Origin: Pimelobacter simplex
GTDB lineage: Bacteria; Actinomycetota; Actinomycetes; Propionibacteriales; Nocardioidaceae
Assembly: GCF_900114845.1 (NCBI RefSeq)
Contig: NZ_FOUK01000001.1
Span: 908,479 to 972,478, forward strand
DNA length: 64,000 bases
Reading direction: 5' to 3'
How positions within the stretch are numbered: position 1 is the stretch's first letter; each line of letters opens with the position of its first letter. A model generated the notes under the pieces. That model had not been told where the DNA came from. It saw only the letters and a program-made list of their open reading frames with translations, and searched no databases. Below, one piece after another: positions 34,019 through 43,400 of the stretch. Made by a program: the position numbers and the translations under genes.

Positions 34019-35224
34019 TCAGACCTGCGCCGCGTAGAGCGCGTAGGGATCGTGCAGCTCGCGCCCGAGCGCCTCGCGCAGCCAGGCCGCGTCGCGCGCC
34101 GCGGCGCGCTGGGCGGCGTCGACCGTGCCGTCGGAGGTGAGGTTGGAGGCGAAGATGCCGGCGGCCGACTTGGGCAGGAAGTCCTCGTAGACGACCGGCT
34201 GCAGGACGCCGTCGGCGTCGCGGCGGTAGTAGGCGAGGCCGGCGTCGTGGAGCTCCTGCTCGGTGTCGGGGAAGGCGTCGATGCCGCGCTCGTCGTAGAG
34301 CGCCCGGCCGGCGGGGGTGAGCGCGACGCCGCGGGCCTCGACCTCGCCGAAGCGCACGCTCAGCTCACCGGGGACGACGGTCCCGTCGGCCTCGCGGAAC
34401 GCGCGCGGCTCGGCGAGCGCGCGGAAGGACGTCTGGCGCAGCAGCACCGCCGGCTTGGTGGTGAGCGGTGGGCCCTGGATCCGGTCGATCATGGCGATCC
34501 CGCGCTCGGTCATCCGGCGGTAGAGATCGTCGATGTCGAGCACGCGCGGCGTCAGGTGGTTGATGTGGGTGGACGCGACGCCGCCGATGTCGGCGGCGAC
34601 CGACGAGATCGCCTGGAGGTGGTCGTACCAGGCGCGGTCGACGGGCTCGGAGGAGAGCGCGAACGACGCGGTGGCGAGCTCGAGGAAGCGGTCGGCGTCG
34701 GCCGGCTCGAGACCGCCGGCCTTCTCGGCGAGGTCGGCCAGGTGCAGCAGCTCGTCGGGGAAGAGCCGCCGGGCCCCGAGGAACTCCTCGAGCTGGGCCT
34801 GCGTGGCGGCGTCGAAGAAGCGCCGGTCGTCGACGACGAGGAGCGAGGTGAACACCCGGAACGGGTTGGCCGCGAGCTCGGCGCCGTCGATCGGCCGGAA
34901 GGCGGTGGACACCACGGGGATCGGCGGGTTCGCCTCGCGCAGGTCGTAGAAGCCGACGGGGTGCATCCCGCAGGCGCCGAAGATCCGGGCCACCTGGGCG
35001 AGCTCGTCGGGGGTGCCGACGCGGATCGCGCCGTGCCGCTCGGCGGTCACCCGGGCGATGGACCCGAGGCGCTCGGCCTCGGGTCCCCGCGCCGCGAGCA
35101 CGTCGGCGTTGACCGCCTCGGAGACCTCCACCAGCGTCGTGTACGCCGGCACCTCGGTGCCGTAGAGCGCCGACAGGCTGCGGGCGAAGCGCGCCCGCAG
35201 CTCGGTGGGGGCGATCAGGCTCAT
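34019..35224 (-). CDS. hglS: 2-oxoadipate dioxygenase/decarboxylase HglS
   Basis: HglS (DUF1338, YdcJ family) converts 2-oxoadipate to D-2-hydroxyglutarate in lysine breakdown. The 401-residue protein has ERHGAIRVGT (H64, R68), HINHLTPRVLD (H220 and H223) and FGEVEARGVALT (E294, E296). Established metal ligands in the Pseudomonas enzyme are two histidines and a glutamate in these blocks. It is the last gene of a four-gene operon; its ATG overlaps the aldehyde dehydrogenase stop. No D-2-hydroxyglutarate dehydrogenase is present in the window. Confidence 0.9.
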   Translation of the reverse strand: MSLIAPTELRARFARSLSALYGTEVPAYTTLVEVSEAVNADVLAARGPEAERLGSIARVTAERHGAIRVGTPDELAQVARIFGACGMHPVGFYDLREANPPIPVVSTAFRPIDGAELAANPFRVFTSLLVVDDRRFFDAATQAQLEEFLGARRLFPDELLHLADLAEKAGGLEPADADRFLELATASFALSSEPVDRAWYDHLQAISSVAADIGGVASTHINHLTPRVLDIDDLYRRMTERGIAMIDRIQGPPLTTKPAVLLRQTSFRALAEPRAFREADGTVVPGELSVRFGEVEARGVALTPAGRALYDERGIDAFPDTEQELHDAGLAYYRRDADGVLQPVVYEDFLPKSAAGIFASNLTSDGTVDAAQRAAARDAAWLREALGRELHDPYALYAAQV

Positions 35225-36732
35225 CCGAACTCGACCCCCTGGGCCAGCGGCAGCTCGGTGGAGTAGTTGATCGTGTTGGTGGTGCGGCGCATGTAGGCCT
35301 TCCACGCGTCGGAGCCGGACTCGCGGCCGCCGCCGGTCTCCTTCTCGCCACCGAAGGCGCCGCCGATCTCGGCGCCGGAGGTGCCGATGTTGACGTTGGC
35401 GATGCCGCAGTCGGAGCCGGTCGCGGAGGTGAACGTCTCGGCCTCGCGGACGTCGAGCGTGAAGATCGCCGACGACAGGCCCTGGGCGACCTCGTTGTGC
35501 AGCGCGATCGCCTCGTCGAGGTCGCGGTAGGTCAGCACGTAGAGCAGGGGCGCGAACGTCTCCTGCTTCACGATGTCGGTCTGGGCGGGCATGTCGACGA
35601 TCGCCGGGACGACGTACTGGCCGCCGGCGACGCCGTCGGCCCGGCCGCCGCCGGTGACCAGGTGGCCGCCGTCGGCCTGGGCCTGGGCGACCGCGGCGAG
35701 GAAGCCGTCGGTGGCGGCGTCGTCGACGAGCGGGCCGACCAGGGTGGCGGCGTCGAGCGGCGAGCCGATCGAGAGCGTGCCGTAGGCCTTGGAGAGGCGG
35801 GCGACGAGCTCGTCGTGGACCGACTCGTGGACGATCACGCGGCGCAGCGAGGTGCAGCGCTGGCCGGCGGTGCCGACGGCCGAGAAGACGATGCCGCGCA
35901 CGGCGAGGTCGAGGTCGGCCGAGGGGGCGACGATGGCGGCGTTGTTGCCGCCGAGCTCGAGCAGGCAGCGGCCGAGGCGGGCGGCCACCCGGGGCGCGAC
36001 GAGCTTGCCCATGCGGGTCGAGCCGGTCGCCGAGACGAGCGGCACGCGCGGGTCGTCGACGAGCGCCTCGCCGACGGCGGCGTCGCCGACGACGACCGAG
36101 GCGAGCCCGGCCGGGGCGCCGACGCGGCGCGCGGCCTCGTCGAGCAGCGCCTGGCAGGCGAGCGCGGTGAGAAGGGTCTTCTCGGACGGCTTCCAGACGA
36201 CGGCGTCGCCGGCGACCAGCGCCAGCGCGGCGTTCCAGGACCAGACCGCGACCGGGAAGTTGAACGCCGAGATGACGCCGACGACACCGAGCGGGTGCCA
36301 CTGCTCCATCATCCGGTGGCCCGGTCGCTCCGAGGCGATGGTCAGGCCGTGCAGCTGGCGGGAGAGACCGACGGCGAACTCGCAGATGTCGATCATCTCC
36401 TGGACCTCGCCGAGGCCCTCGGAGCGGATCTTGCCGGCCTCGATCGAGACCAGCTCGCCGAGCAGCTCCTTGTGCTCGCGCAGCAGCTCGCCGAGCTCGC
36501 GGACGAGGTGACCCCGCACCGGCGCCGGGACGACGCGCCAGGCCTCGAACGCGGTCTGCGCGGCGCCGACCGCGGCGGCGACGTCGTCGGGGCTCTGGGC
36601 GGCGAGGCGGCCCAGCTCGGAGCCGTCGATGGGGGAGCGGGCGACCAGTGCGCCGTCGTCGGTGAACGGGTCACCGGCGCCGAGCGCCGAGAGGATCTCG
36701 CGGGTGCGGGTGGACAGGTCGAGGGTGCTCAT
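35221..36732 (-). CDS. L-2-aminoadipate-6-semialdehyde dehydrogenase (ALDH7-like)
   Basis: A 503-residue aldehyde dehydrogenase with NAD-site ISAFNFPVAVWSWNAALALV and VWKPSEKT, the general base E259 in LELGGNNAAIV, and the nucleophile C293 in GTAGQRCTSLRR. SGSDAWKAYMRR near the end and the ELGGNN motif are typical of ALDH7/AASADH proteins. It should oxidise allysine (in equilibrium with piperideine-6-carboxylate) to 2-aminoadipate. Overlaps with both neighbours (ATGA with hglS, TGATG with the dehydrogenase gene) tie it to the lysine operon. Confidence 0.88.
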   Translation of the reverse strand: MSTLDLSTRTREILSALGAGDPFTDDGALVARSPIDGSELGRLAAQSPDDVAAAVGAAQTAFEAWRVVPAPVRGHLVRELGELLREHKELLGELVSIEAGKIRSEGLGEVQEMIDICEFAVGLSRQLHGLTIASERPGHRMMEQWHPLGVVGVISAFNFPVAVWSWNAALALVAGDAVVWKPSEKTLLTALACQALLDEAARRVGAPAGLASVVVGDAAVGEALVDDPRVPLVSATGSTRMGKLVAPRVAARLGRCLLELGGNNAAIVAPSADLDLAVRGIVFSAVGTAGQRCTSLRRVIVHESVHDELVARLSKAYGTLSIGSPLDAATLVGPLVDDAATDGFLAAVAQAQADGGHLVTGGGRADGVAGGQYVVPAIVDMPAQTDIVKQETFAPLLYVLTYRDLDEAIALHNEVAQGLSSAIFTLDVREAETFTSATGSDCGIANVNIGTSGAEIGGAFGGEKETGGGRESGSDAWKAYMRRTTNTINYSTELPLAQGVEFG

Positions 36733-37844
36733 CAGGCGATCTTTCCGTAGTCGGCGAAACGGCGGCCGGCCTGCGTGGCGTGCAGGTCGTCCAGGGTGAT
36801 GTCCTCCTGCCGCACGAAGCCCTCCTGCGGCAGCGCGCCCTCGGCGACGAGCTCGACGACGGCGACGGCGGCGGAGGCGGTGGTCCAGGAGATGGCCCGC
36901 CAGGAGCGGACCTCGCCCTGGCCGTCGGGGATCTCGACGGGCAGGTAGCCGCGGACGTGGTTCTCGCGGAACGGCTGGCCGTTCTTGATCCCCTCGACGG
37001 CGGCGTGGAGGTAGACGATGTCGTCGTTGACGGGCGGCTTGGCCTTGACCAGGATCCGGCCGACCTCGTCTCGGCACTCGCGCAGGCCGAGCTCGTCGAA
37101 GAGGAAGTGCATCTGGTCGAAGTGACCGGGGTAGCGCAGCGTCTTGTAGTCGAGGCGCTGCACCCGGCCCTCGTAGGTCTGGCACATGGTGCCCAGGCCG
37201 CCGGAGGTGAGGGCGGCCTCGAGCTCGATGCCGCCGATGACGACGCGCTCCTTCTCCTCCATCGCGGGCACCATCTGGCGCCGCCCGGAGCGGAGCACCT
37301 CGCAGTCGTTGAGGTACTCGTTGACGACGCCCTCGGCGGACCAGTTGAACGCGTAGCCGAGCAGGCCCGTGGGGTTCTGGGGGAGCGCGCCGACCTTGAG
37401 CTCGATCGACCGGATCTCGTCGAAGCCCTTGGCCAGCGACGCGCCGACGATGCCGATCAGGCCCGGCGCCAGGCCGCACTGCGGCACGAACGCGACGCCG
37501 GGTGTCTGCGCGGCGAGCTCGATGACCCGCTGGGTGGTCGGCACGTCCTCGGTGAGGTCGAAGTAGTGGCAGCCGACGGCGGCCGCGGCCTCGGCGACCT
37601 CGATGTTGCGGTCGTAGGGGAGGCAAGAGACGACGGCGTCGACGCCGCGCAGTGCCTCGCGCAGCGCGGCGGCATCGCTGACGTCGAGCTCGGCGGTCTC
37701 GAAGCGCAGCCCGGGGCGCGGGCTGGCGTCGTACCCGCTGACCTTGAAGCCGCTGTCGGTCAGCAGGCCGGCGACCAGCTCACCCACCTTGCCGAGGCCG
37801 ATCACCCCCACCTGGTTGATGGATCGCTTCGTGGACGCGGTCAT
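36732..37844 (-). CDS. saccharopine dehydrogenase-like protein, probable lysine 6-dehydrogenase
   Basis: A 370-residue protein with an N-terminal Rossmann motif VGVIGLGKVG (G16, G18, G21), an ELDVSD acidic turn, and the block PQCGLAPGLIGIVGASLA. Later it has TSGGLGT and LDYKTLRYPGHFDQM. The last three blocks match what I recall of bacterial L-lysine 6-dehydrogenases, which are built like saccharopine dehydrogenase but make allysine directly from lysine. Lysine-ketoglutarate reductase is absent, which favours that role over saccharopine cleavage. This is inference from motifs and context. Confidence 0.7.
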   Translation of the reverse strand: MTASTKRSINQVGVIGLGKVGELVAGLLTDSGFKVSGYDASPRPGLRFETAELDVSDAAALREALRGVDAVVSCLPYDRNIEVAEAAAAVGCHYFDLTEDVPTTQRVIELAAQTPGVAFVPQCGLAPGLIGIVGASLAKGFDEIRSIELKVGALPQNPTGLLGYAFNWSAEGVVNEYLNDCEVLRSGRRQMVPAMEEKERVVIGGIELEAALTSGGLGTMCQTYEGRVQRLDYKTLRYPGHFDQMHFLFDELGLRECRDEVGRILVKAKPPVNDDIVYLHAAVEGIKNGQPFRENHVRGYLPVEIPDGQGEVRSWRAISWTTASAAVAVVELVAEGALPQEGFVRQEDITLDDLHATQAGRRFADYGKIA

Positions 37845-39070
37845 CGCAAGCTCCCTTCGAGCTGGTCGAGGCCCCAGTGCAGGTCGTCGGCCGAGATGAC
37901 GAGCGGCGGGGCGAGCCGGATCGTCGAGCCATGGGTGTCCTTGGCCAGCACGCCGTGGGCGAGCAGCCGGGCACAGATGTCGCGGCCGGTGCCGAGCGCG
38001 GGGTCGATGTCGACGTCTGCCCAGAGACCGCGGGAACGGAAGGAGACGACGCCCTTGCCGACCAGCCCCGCGAGCCGGTCGTGCAGGAGGACGCCGAGCT
38101 CGGCGGCGCGCGCCTGGTGCTCGCCGGTGCGCAGCATCTCGACCACCTCGATGGCGACCGCGCACGCGAGCGGGTTGCCGCCGAAGGTCGAGCCGTGCTG
38201 GCCGGGGCGCAGCACGCCGAGCACGTCGCGGTCGCCGACGACGGCCGAGACCGGGACGATGCCGCCGCCGAGCGCCTTGCCGAGCACGTAGAGGTCGGGG
38301 ACGACGTCCTCGTGGTCGCACGCGAAGGTCGCGCCGGTGCGGCCGAGGCCGGACTGGATCTCGTCGGCGACGAGCAGCACCCGCTCGCGGGTGCAGAGGG
38401 CGCGCAGGCCGGCCAGGTAGCCGGCGGGCGGGATGACGACGCCGCCCTCACCCTGGATCGGCTCGACCAGGACGGCCACCGTGCTGGGCGTGAGCGCCGC
38501 CTCGACGGCCGCGAGGTCGCCGTAGGGGACGAGGTCGAAGCCGGGGGTGAACGGGCCGAAGCCCCCGCGGGCGTCGGGGTCGTCGGAGAAGCCGACGATG
38601 GTCGTCGTCCGGCCGTGGAAGTTGCCGGACGCGACGACGACGCGGGCGCTGTCGGCGGGGACCGCCTTGATCTCGTAGCCCCACTTGCGCGCGACCTTGA
38701 GGGCGGTCTCGACGGCCTCGGCGCCGGTGTTCATCGGCAGCACGAGCTCCTTGCCGCACAGGTCGGCCAGGCCGGCGCAGAAGTCGGCGAAGCGGTCGTG
38801 GACGAAGGCGCGGCTGGTGAGCGTGAGCCGGTCGAGCTGGGCGTGGGCGGCGGCGACCAGCCGCGGGTTGGCGTGGCCGAAGTTGAGCGCGGAGTAGCCG
38901 GCGAGCATGTCGAGGAACCGGCGGCCGTCGACGTCGGTGACCCAGGCGCCCTCGCCGTGGGTGATCACGACGGGCAGCGGATGGTAGTTGTGGGCGGTGC
39001 GCGCCTCGGCGCGCGCGACCTCCTCGGCGGTCAGCCGCGGGGTGATCGTCCGGTCTGCAGTGCTGCTCAT
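37841..39070 (-). CDS. class III aminotransferase, ornithine/lysine type
   Basis: A 409-residue PLP enzyme close to ornithine delta-aminotransferase: HNYHPLPVV at the start, GRRFLDMLAGYSALN, LPMNTGAEAVETALK, DEIQSGLGRTG with D236, and the PLP lysine K265 in VLGKALGGG. In this operon it may act on lysine (6-position) or transfer the amino group of 2-aminoadipate to give 2-oxoadipate, the step no other gene here supplies. Ornithine breakdown is the alternative. ATG 39070 has GGAGGA upstream. It heads the four-gene operon. Confidence 0.82.
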   Translation of the reverse strand: MSSTADRTITPRLTAEEVARAEARTAHNYHPLPVVITHGEGAWVTDVDGRRFLDMLAGYSALNFGHANPRLVAAAHAQLDRLTLTSRAFVHDRFADFCAGLADLCGKELVLPMNTGAEAVETALKVARKWGYEIKAVPADSARVVVASGNFHGRTTTIVGFSDDPDARGGFGPFTPGFDLVPYGDLAAVEAALTPSTVAVLVEPIQGEGGVVIPPAGYLAGLRALCTRERVLLVADEIQSGLGRTGATFACDHEDVVPDLYVLGKALGGGIVPVSAVVGDRDVLGVLRPGQHGSTFGGNPLACAVAIEVVEMLRTGEHQARAAELGVLLHDRLAGLVGKGVVSFRSRGLWADVDIDPALGTGRDICARLLAHGVLAKDTHGSTIRLAPPLVISADDLHWGLDQLEGSLR

Positions 39071-39124
39071 CGCGATTTCCTCCGTTCTATCAACCTATCG
39101 ACGAAAAGATCTTCGGAAAACCAG

Positions 39125-39141
39125 TGATTGTCTGACAATCA
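39125..39141. promoter_or_regulatory. 17-bp perfect palindrome, GntR/FadR-type operator of the lysine operon
   Basis: TGATTGTCTGACAATCA is perfectly symmetric about the central T (39133). The TTGTCNGACAA core is typical of GntR/FadR operators. It lies 55 bp upstream of the aminotransferase ATG in a locally AT-rich stretch. No GntR gene is in the window. Nothing else is seen in the rest of the 184-bp gap except candidate -10 boxes near 39086-39092. Confidence 0.7.
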
Positions 39142-39254
39142 AGACCACTGTAACCCCGGCCACACCGCGGCGCGCGAATCGGGGCCGTGCCCGCCCCAAC
39201 CGATCGCCGGCTCGTTACGTCAACAAGGCAGGTGACAACGACGAGAGGAGCCTG

Positions 39255-39761
39255 ATGACCACGCGGGACGAGGCGTTCGCGACGTACGTCGCCGCGCGCC
39301 GGCCCCAGCTGTTCCGGGCGGCCTGGCTGCTGACCGGTGACCCGCACCGGGCCGAGGACGTCGTCCAGGCCGCGCTGACCCGGCTCTACGTCGCGTGGCC
39401 GCGGGTGCAGCGCGCCGACTCGGTCGACGCCTACGTGCGCCGGGCGATCGTCAACGCCCACGTGGACGAGGGACGCCGGCCGTGGCGGCGCGAGGCATCC
39501 GTGGGGGACGCCCTGCCCGAGACGGCGGTCGCCGCGCCCGGCGCGGCGGTCGAGGAGCACGACGCGCTCTGGTCCGCGCTCCGGCGGCTGCCGGCCGGCC
39601 AGCGCCGGGTCGTGGTCCTGCGGCACTGGTGGGGGCTCTCCGTCGAGGAGACCGCCGCCGACCTGAACGTCAGCACCGGAACCGTGAAGAGCCAGACCTC
39701 CGTCGCGCTGGCGACCCTGCGCGAGGTGCTGGCCGACGACCTGACCAAGGAGAGCACATGA
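39255..39761 (+). CDS. ECF RNA polymerase sigma factor, SigE-family type
   Basis: A 168-residue sigma factor of the actinobacterial SigE/SigM-like group: FATYVAARRPQLFRAAWLLTGDPHRAEDVVQAALTRLYVAW is region 2, and LRRLPAGQRRVVVLRHWWGLSVEETAADL with GTVKSQTSVALATLR is region 4. These group members often lack a classical zinc anti-sigma partner. The next gene starts inside its stop (ATGA) and encodes a one-helix membrane protein that may serve as its regulator. GAGGAG lies 5-6 nt before ATG 39255. Confidence 0.9.
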   Translation: MTTRDEAFATYVAARRPQLFRAAWLLTGDPHRAEDVVQAALTRLYVAWPRVQRADSVDAYVRRAIVNAHVDEGRRPWRREASVGDALPETAVAAPGAAVEEHDALWSALRRLPAGQRRVVVLRHWWGLSVEETAADLNVSTGTVKSQTSVALATLREVLADDLTKEST

Positions 39762-40432
39762 ACGACACCGACCTGCTGACCGACCGGCTGCACCACCTGG
39801 GCGACCGGGCCCCCGTGCCCGACGTGCCCACCACCGACGACGTACGACGAGGGCGCGGGCGGCTGCGCCGGCGCCGGCTCGCGGCCGTGGCCGGCACCGC
39901 GGCGGTCGCCGTCGCGGTCGGGGGCGTCGCGCTCGCCGCGGGTCCCGGTGCGGACCCCCGCACCCGGGTCGACCCGGCGACCGCTCCCGTCGCCCAGCAG
40001 CCGTCCGCCCCGCGCGCCGCCCACGACCCGGTGGCGCAGCCCGGCAAGGCGCCGTCGGTGCGGATCGGCGGGGTGAAGGTGGGCGCCCAGGCCGGCCGCG
40101 CGACCACGCTCCAGGACCTGCTCGCGCTCTCGAGCGCCCTCGAGGAGACCGAGGGCAAGCGCGTCTACGGCCTGCTCGCCATCGGCCAGGCCGACACCTG
40201 GGCCGCAGCCAGGGCGAACACGTGCCCCACGGGCTGGACCTGCACGCCGATCGACGTCGAGGGTGCCCAGCGCGCGCGCCGCGCGACCGACGGCACGACC
40301 ACCCAGGCCGTCGCCCAGTTCCCCTCCGGGGTGGCGATCCTGACGCTGACCGACGCGGCCCACTTCCCGGCCGTGCTGCCGTACGCCGGCGCCATGGGCA
40401 AGCCGCAGGGACCCGCCGGCGGGGGGAGCTGA
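39758..40432 (+). CDS. single-pass membrane protein, possible sigma-factor regulator
   Basis: A 224-residue protein: an N-terminal cytoplasmic part with RGRGRLRRRRLAA just before one membrane helix (about 47-67), then a proline/alanine-rich linker and an outer domain with two cysteines (CPTGWTC). It has no zinc-binding anti-sigma motif. Its position coupled to the ECF gene suggests it modulates that sigma factor, as in other SigE-family pairs. Function is otherwise unknown. Confidence 0.65.
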   Translation: MNDTDLLTDRLHHLGDRAPVPDVPTTDDVRRGRGRLRRRRLAAVAGTAAVAVAVGGVALAAGPGADPRTRVDPATAPVAQQPSAPRAAHDPVAQPGKAPSVRIGGVKVGAQAGRATTLQDLLALSSALEETEGKRVYGLLAIGQADTWAAARANTCPTGWTCTPIDVEGAQRARRATDGTTTQAVAQFPSGVAILTLTDAAHFPAVLPYAGAMGKPQGPAGGGS

Positions 40433-40481
40433 CCGGCCCCCGGCACAACTCCGTGGCCGCCGTGGTCGGGCGGATGGGAGG

Positions 40482-43400
40482 ATGGGTCCCGCTGTGGACA
40501 TCACCTACCCGCCCGACCTTCCGGTCAGTGCCCGACGCGACGACATCGCCGCCGCGATCCGCGACCACCAGGTCGTGATCGTCGCGGGCGAGACCGGCTC
40601 CGGCAAGACGACCCAGCTCCCGAAGATCTGCCTGGAGCTGGGTCGCGGCGCGCCCGGACCCGACGGCCGGGCGCGGATGATCGGCCACACCCAGCCGCGC
40701 CGGATCGCGGCCCGCTCGGTGGCCGAGCGGATCGCCTCCGAGCTGGGCACCGAGCTCGGCGACCTGGTCGGCTACCAGGTCCGGTTCACCGACCGGACGT
40801 CGAAGCAGAGCCGGGTCAAGCTGATGACCGACGGCATCCTGCTGGCCGAGCTCCAGCGCGACCGGCTGCTGCGCCGCTACGACACGATCATCATCGACGA
40901 GGCGCACGAGCGCAGCCTCAACATCGACTTCCTGCTGGGCTACCTGCGCCAGCTGCTGCCGAAGCGGCCCGACCTCAAGCTCGTCATCACCTCGGCGACC
41001 ATCGACCCCGAGCGGTTCGCGGAGCACTTCGCTGACGTGCGCACCGGAGAGCCGGCGCCGATCATCGAGGTGTCCGGCCGCACCTACCCGGTCGAGATCC
41101 GCTACCGCCCGCTCATGGAGCTCGCCGAGGACGACGACGAGGGCGAGCCGATCGTCCGGGACCAGACCGAGGCGATCGTCGACGCGGTCAAGGAGCTCTC
41201 CGCCGAGGGGCCCGGCGACATCCTCGTGTTCCTGCCCGGCGAGCGCGAGATCCGCGACACCGCCGAGGCGCTGGCGCCCTTGGGCGACGGGATCCGCGGG
41301 GTCGACGTGCTGCCGCTGTTCTCGCGGCTCTCCGCCGCCGACCAGCACCGGGTCTTCGCGCCGGCGAAGGGCTCGCGCCGGCGCGTCGTCCTGGCGACCA
41401 ATGTCGCCGAGACCTCGCTGACCGTGCCCGGCATCCGCTACGTCATCGACACCGGCGTCGCCCGGATCTCGCGGTACTCCGCGCGGACCAAGGTCCAGCG
41501 GCTGCCCATCGAGCCGATCAGCCAGGCCTCGGCCAACCAGCGCTCCGGGCGCTGCGGCCGGGTCGCGGCGGGCATCGCCGTCCGGCTCTACTCCGAGGAG
41601 GACTTCGAGGCCCGTCCTGAGTTCACCGACCCGGAGATCCTGCGGACCAACCTGGCCTCGGTCATCCTGCAGATGACCTCGCTGGGGCTGGGCGACATCG
41701 CGCGCTTCCCGTTCGTCGAGCCGCCGGACCGGCGCAACGTGCAGGCCGGCGTCCAGCTGCTCGAGGAGCTCGGCGCGGTCGCGACCGCGGGCCGCGAGGG
41801 CGAGCTGACCAAGGTCGGCCAGCGGCTGGCCCGGCTGCCGATCGACCCGCGGCTGGGCCGGATGCTGCTCGAGGCCGAGCGGCTCGGCTGCGTGCGCGAC
41901 GTCCTCGTCATCGTCGCCGCGCTGTCGCTGCAGGACCCGCGCGAGCGGCCCGGTGCCGACCGTCCGGCCGAGCAGGCGCAGGCCGACCAGCTCCACGCGC
42001 GCTTCAAGGCCGAGGGCTCGGACTTCCTGACCTGGCTCAACCTGTGGCGGCACCTGCGCGAGCAGCAGAAGGAGCTGTCCGGCAGCGCGTTCCGCCGGAT
42101 GTGCAAGCGCGAGTTCCTCAACTACCTGCGGGTGCGCGAGTGGCAGGAGTTCGTCGCCCAGCTGCGCCAGGTGACCAAGGAGATGGGCGTCCGGATGGAG
42201 GCGCCGGCCGACGTCCCCGACGCCGACGGCATTCACCAGGCCCTCCTGTCCGGCCTGCTCTCGCACGTCGGCGTGCTCGAGGAGCGCGAGAAGCCCAAGC
42301 CCGGCGCCACCCGCAAGGACGGCCGCAGGCCCGGGCCGCGCGAGTACCTCGGCGCCCGCGGCACCCGCTTCGCGATCTTCCCCGGCTCCGGGCTGGCCCG
42401 GAAGAACCCGCCGTTCGTGATGGCCGGCGAGCTCGTCGAGACCGGGCGGCTCTGGGCCCGGCAGAACGCGGCGATCGACCCGCGCTGGGCCGAGCGGCTC
42501 GGCGCGCACCTGGTGAAGCGCACCTACTCCGAGCCGCACTGGTCCCGCAAGCGGCAGGCGGTGATGGCCAAGGAGCGCGTCACGCTGTACGGCGTACCGC
42601 TGGCCGCCGACCGCGCCGTCACCTACGGCAAGGTCGATCCCGAGCTCTCGCGCGAGCTCTTCATCCGGCACGCGCTCGTCTACGGCGAGTGGGACACCCG
42701 GCACCACTTCCTGCGCGACAACAAGCGCCTGCTGGAGCAGGCCGAGGAGCTCGAGCACCGCGCCCGCCGCCGCGACCTCGTCGTCGACGAGCACACGCTG
42801 TTCGACTTCTACGACGCCCGGGTGCCCGAGGGCATCGTCAGCGGCGCCCACTTCGACCGCTGGTGGCGCGATGCCCGCCGGGCCACGCCGGACCTGCTGA
42901 CCTTCGACCCCGCGATGCTCACCCACGACCGCGCCGACGAGGTGCGCGAGGCGGACTACCCGGAGGCGTGGTCGGTGTCGGGTGGGCTCACCTTCCCGAT
43001 CAGCTACCACTTCGAGCCGGGGGCCCGTGACGACGGCCTGACCATCGACATCCCGGTGGCGACGCTCAACCGCGTGGACGACGACGACTTCTCGTGGATC
43101 GTGCCGGGACTGCGCGAGGAGCTCGTCACCGAGCTGATCCGCAGCCTGCCCAAGGCGCTGCGGGTCAGCTTCGTCCCGGCGCCGAACACGGCGCGGGAGT
43201 TCCTGGCCGCCGTCCCGCCGGGGGAGGAGCCGCTCCTCACCGCGCTCGAGCGGTACCTCCGCTCGACCACCGGCGTGCACGTCCCGCGCGAGGCCTGGGA
43301 CCTCACCGCCCTGCCCGAGCACCTCAAGCCGACCTACCGCGTGGTCGACGAGCGCGGCAAGGTCCAGGGCCGCGGCAAGTCGCTGACCGAGCTCAAGGCC

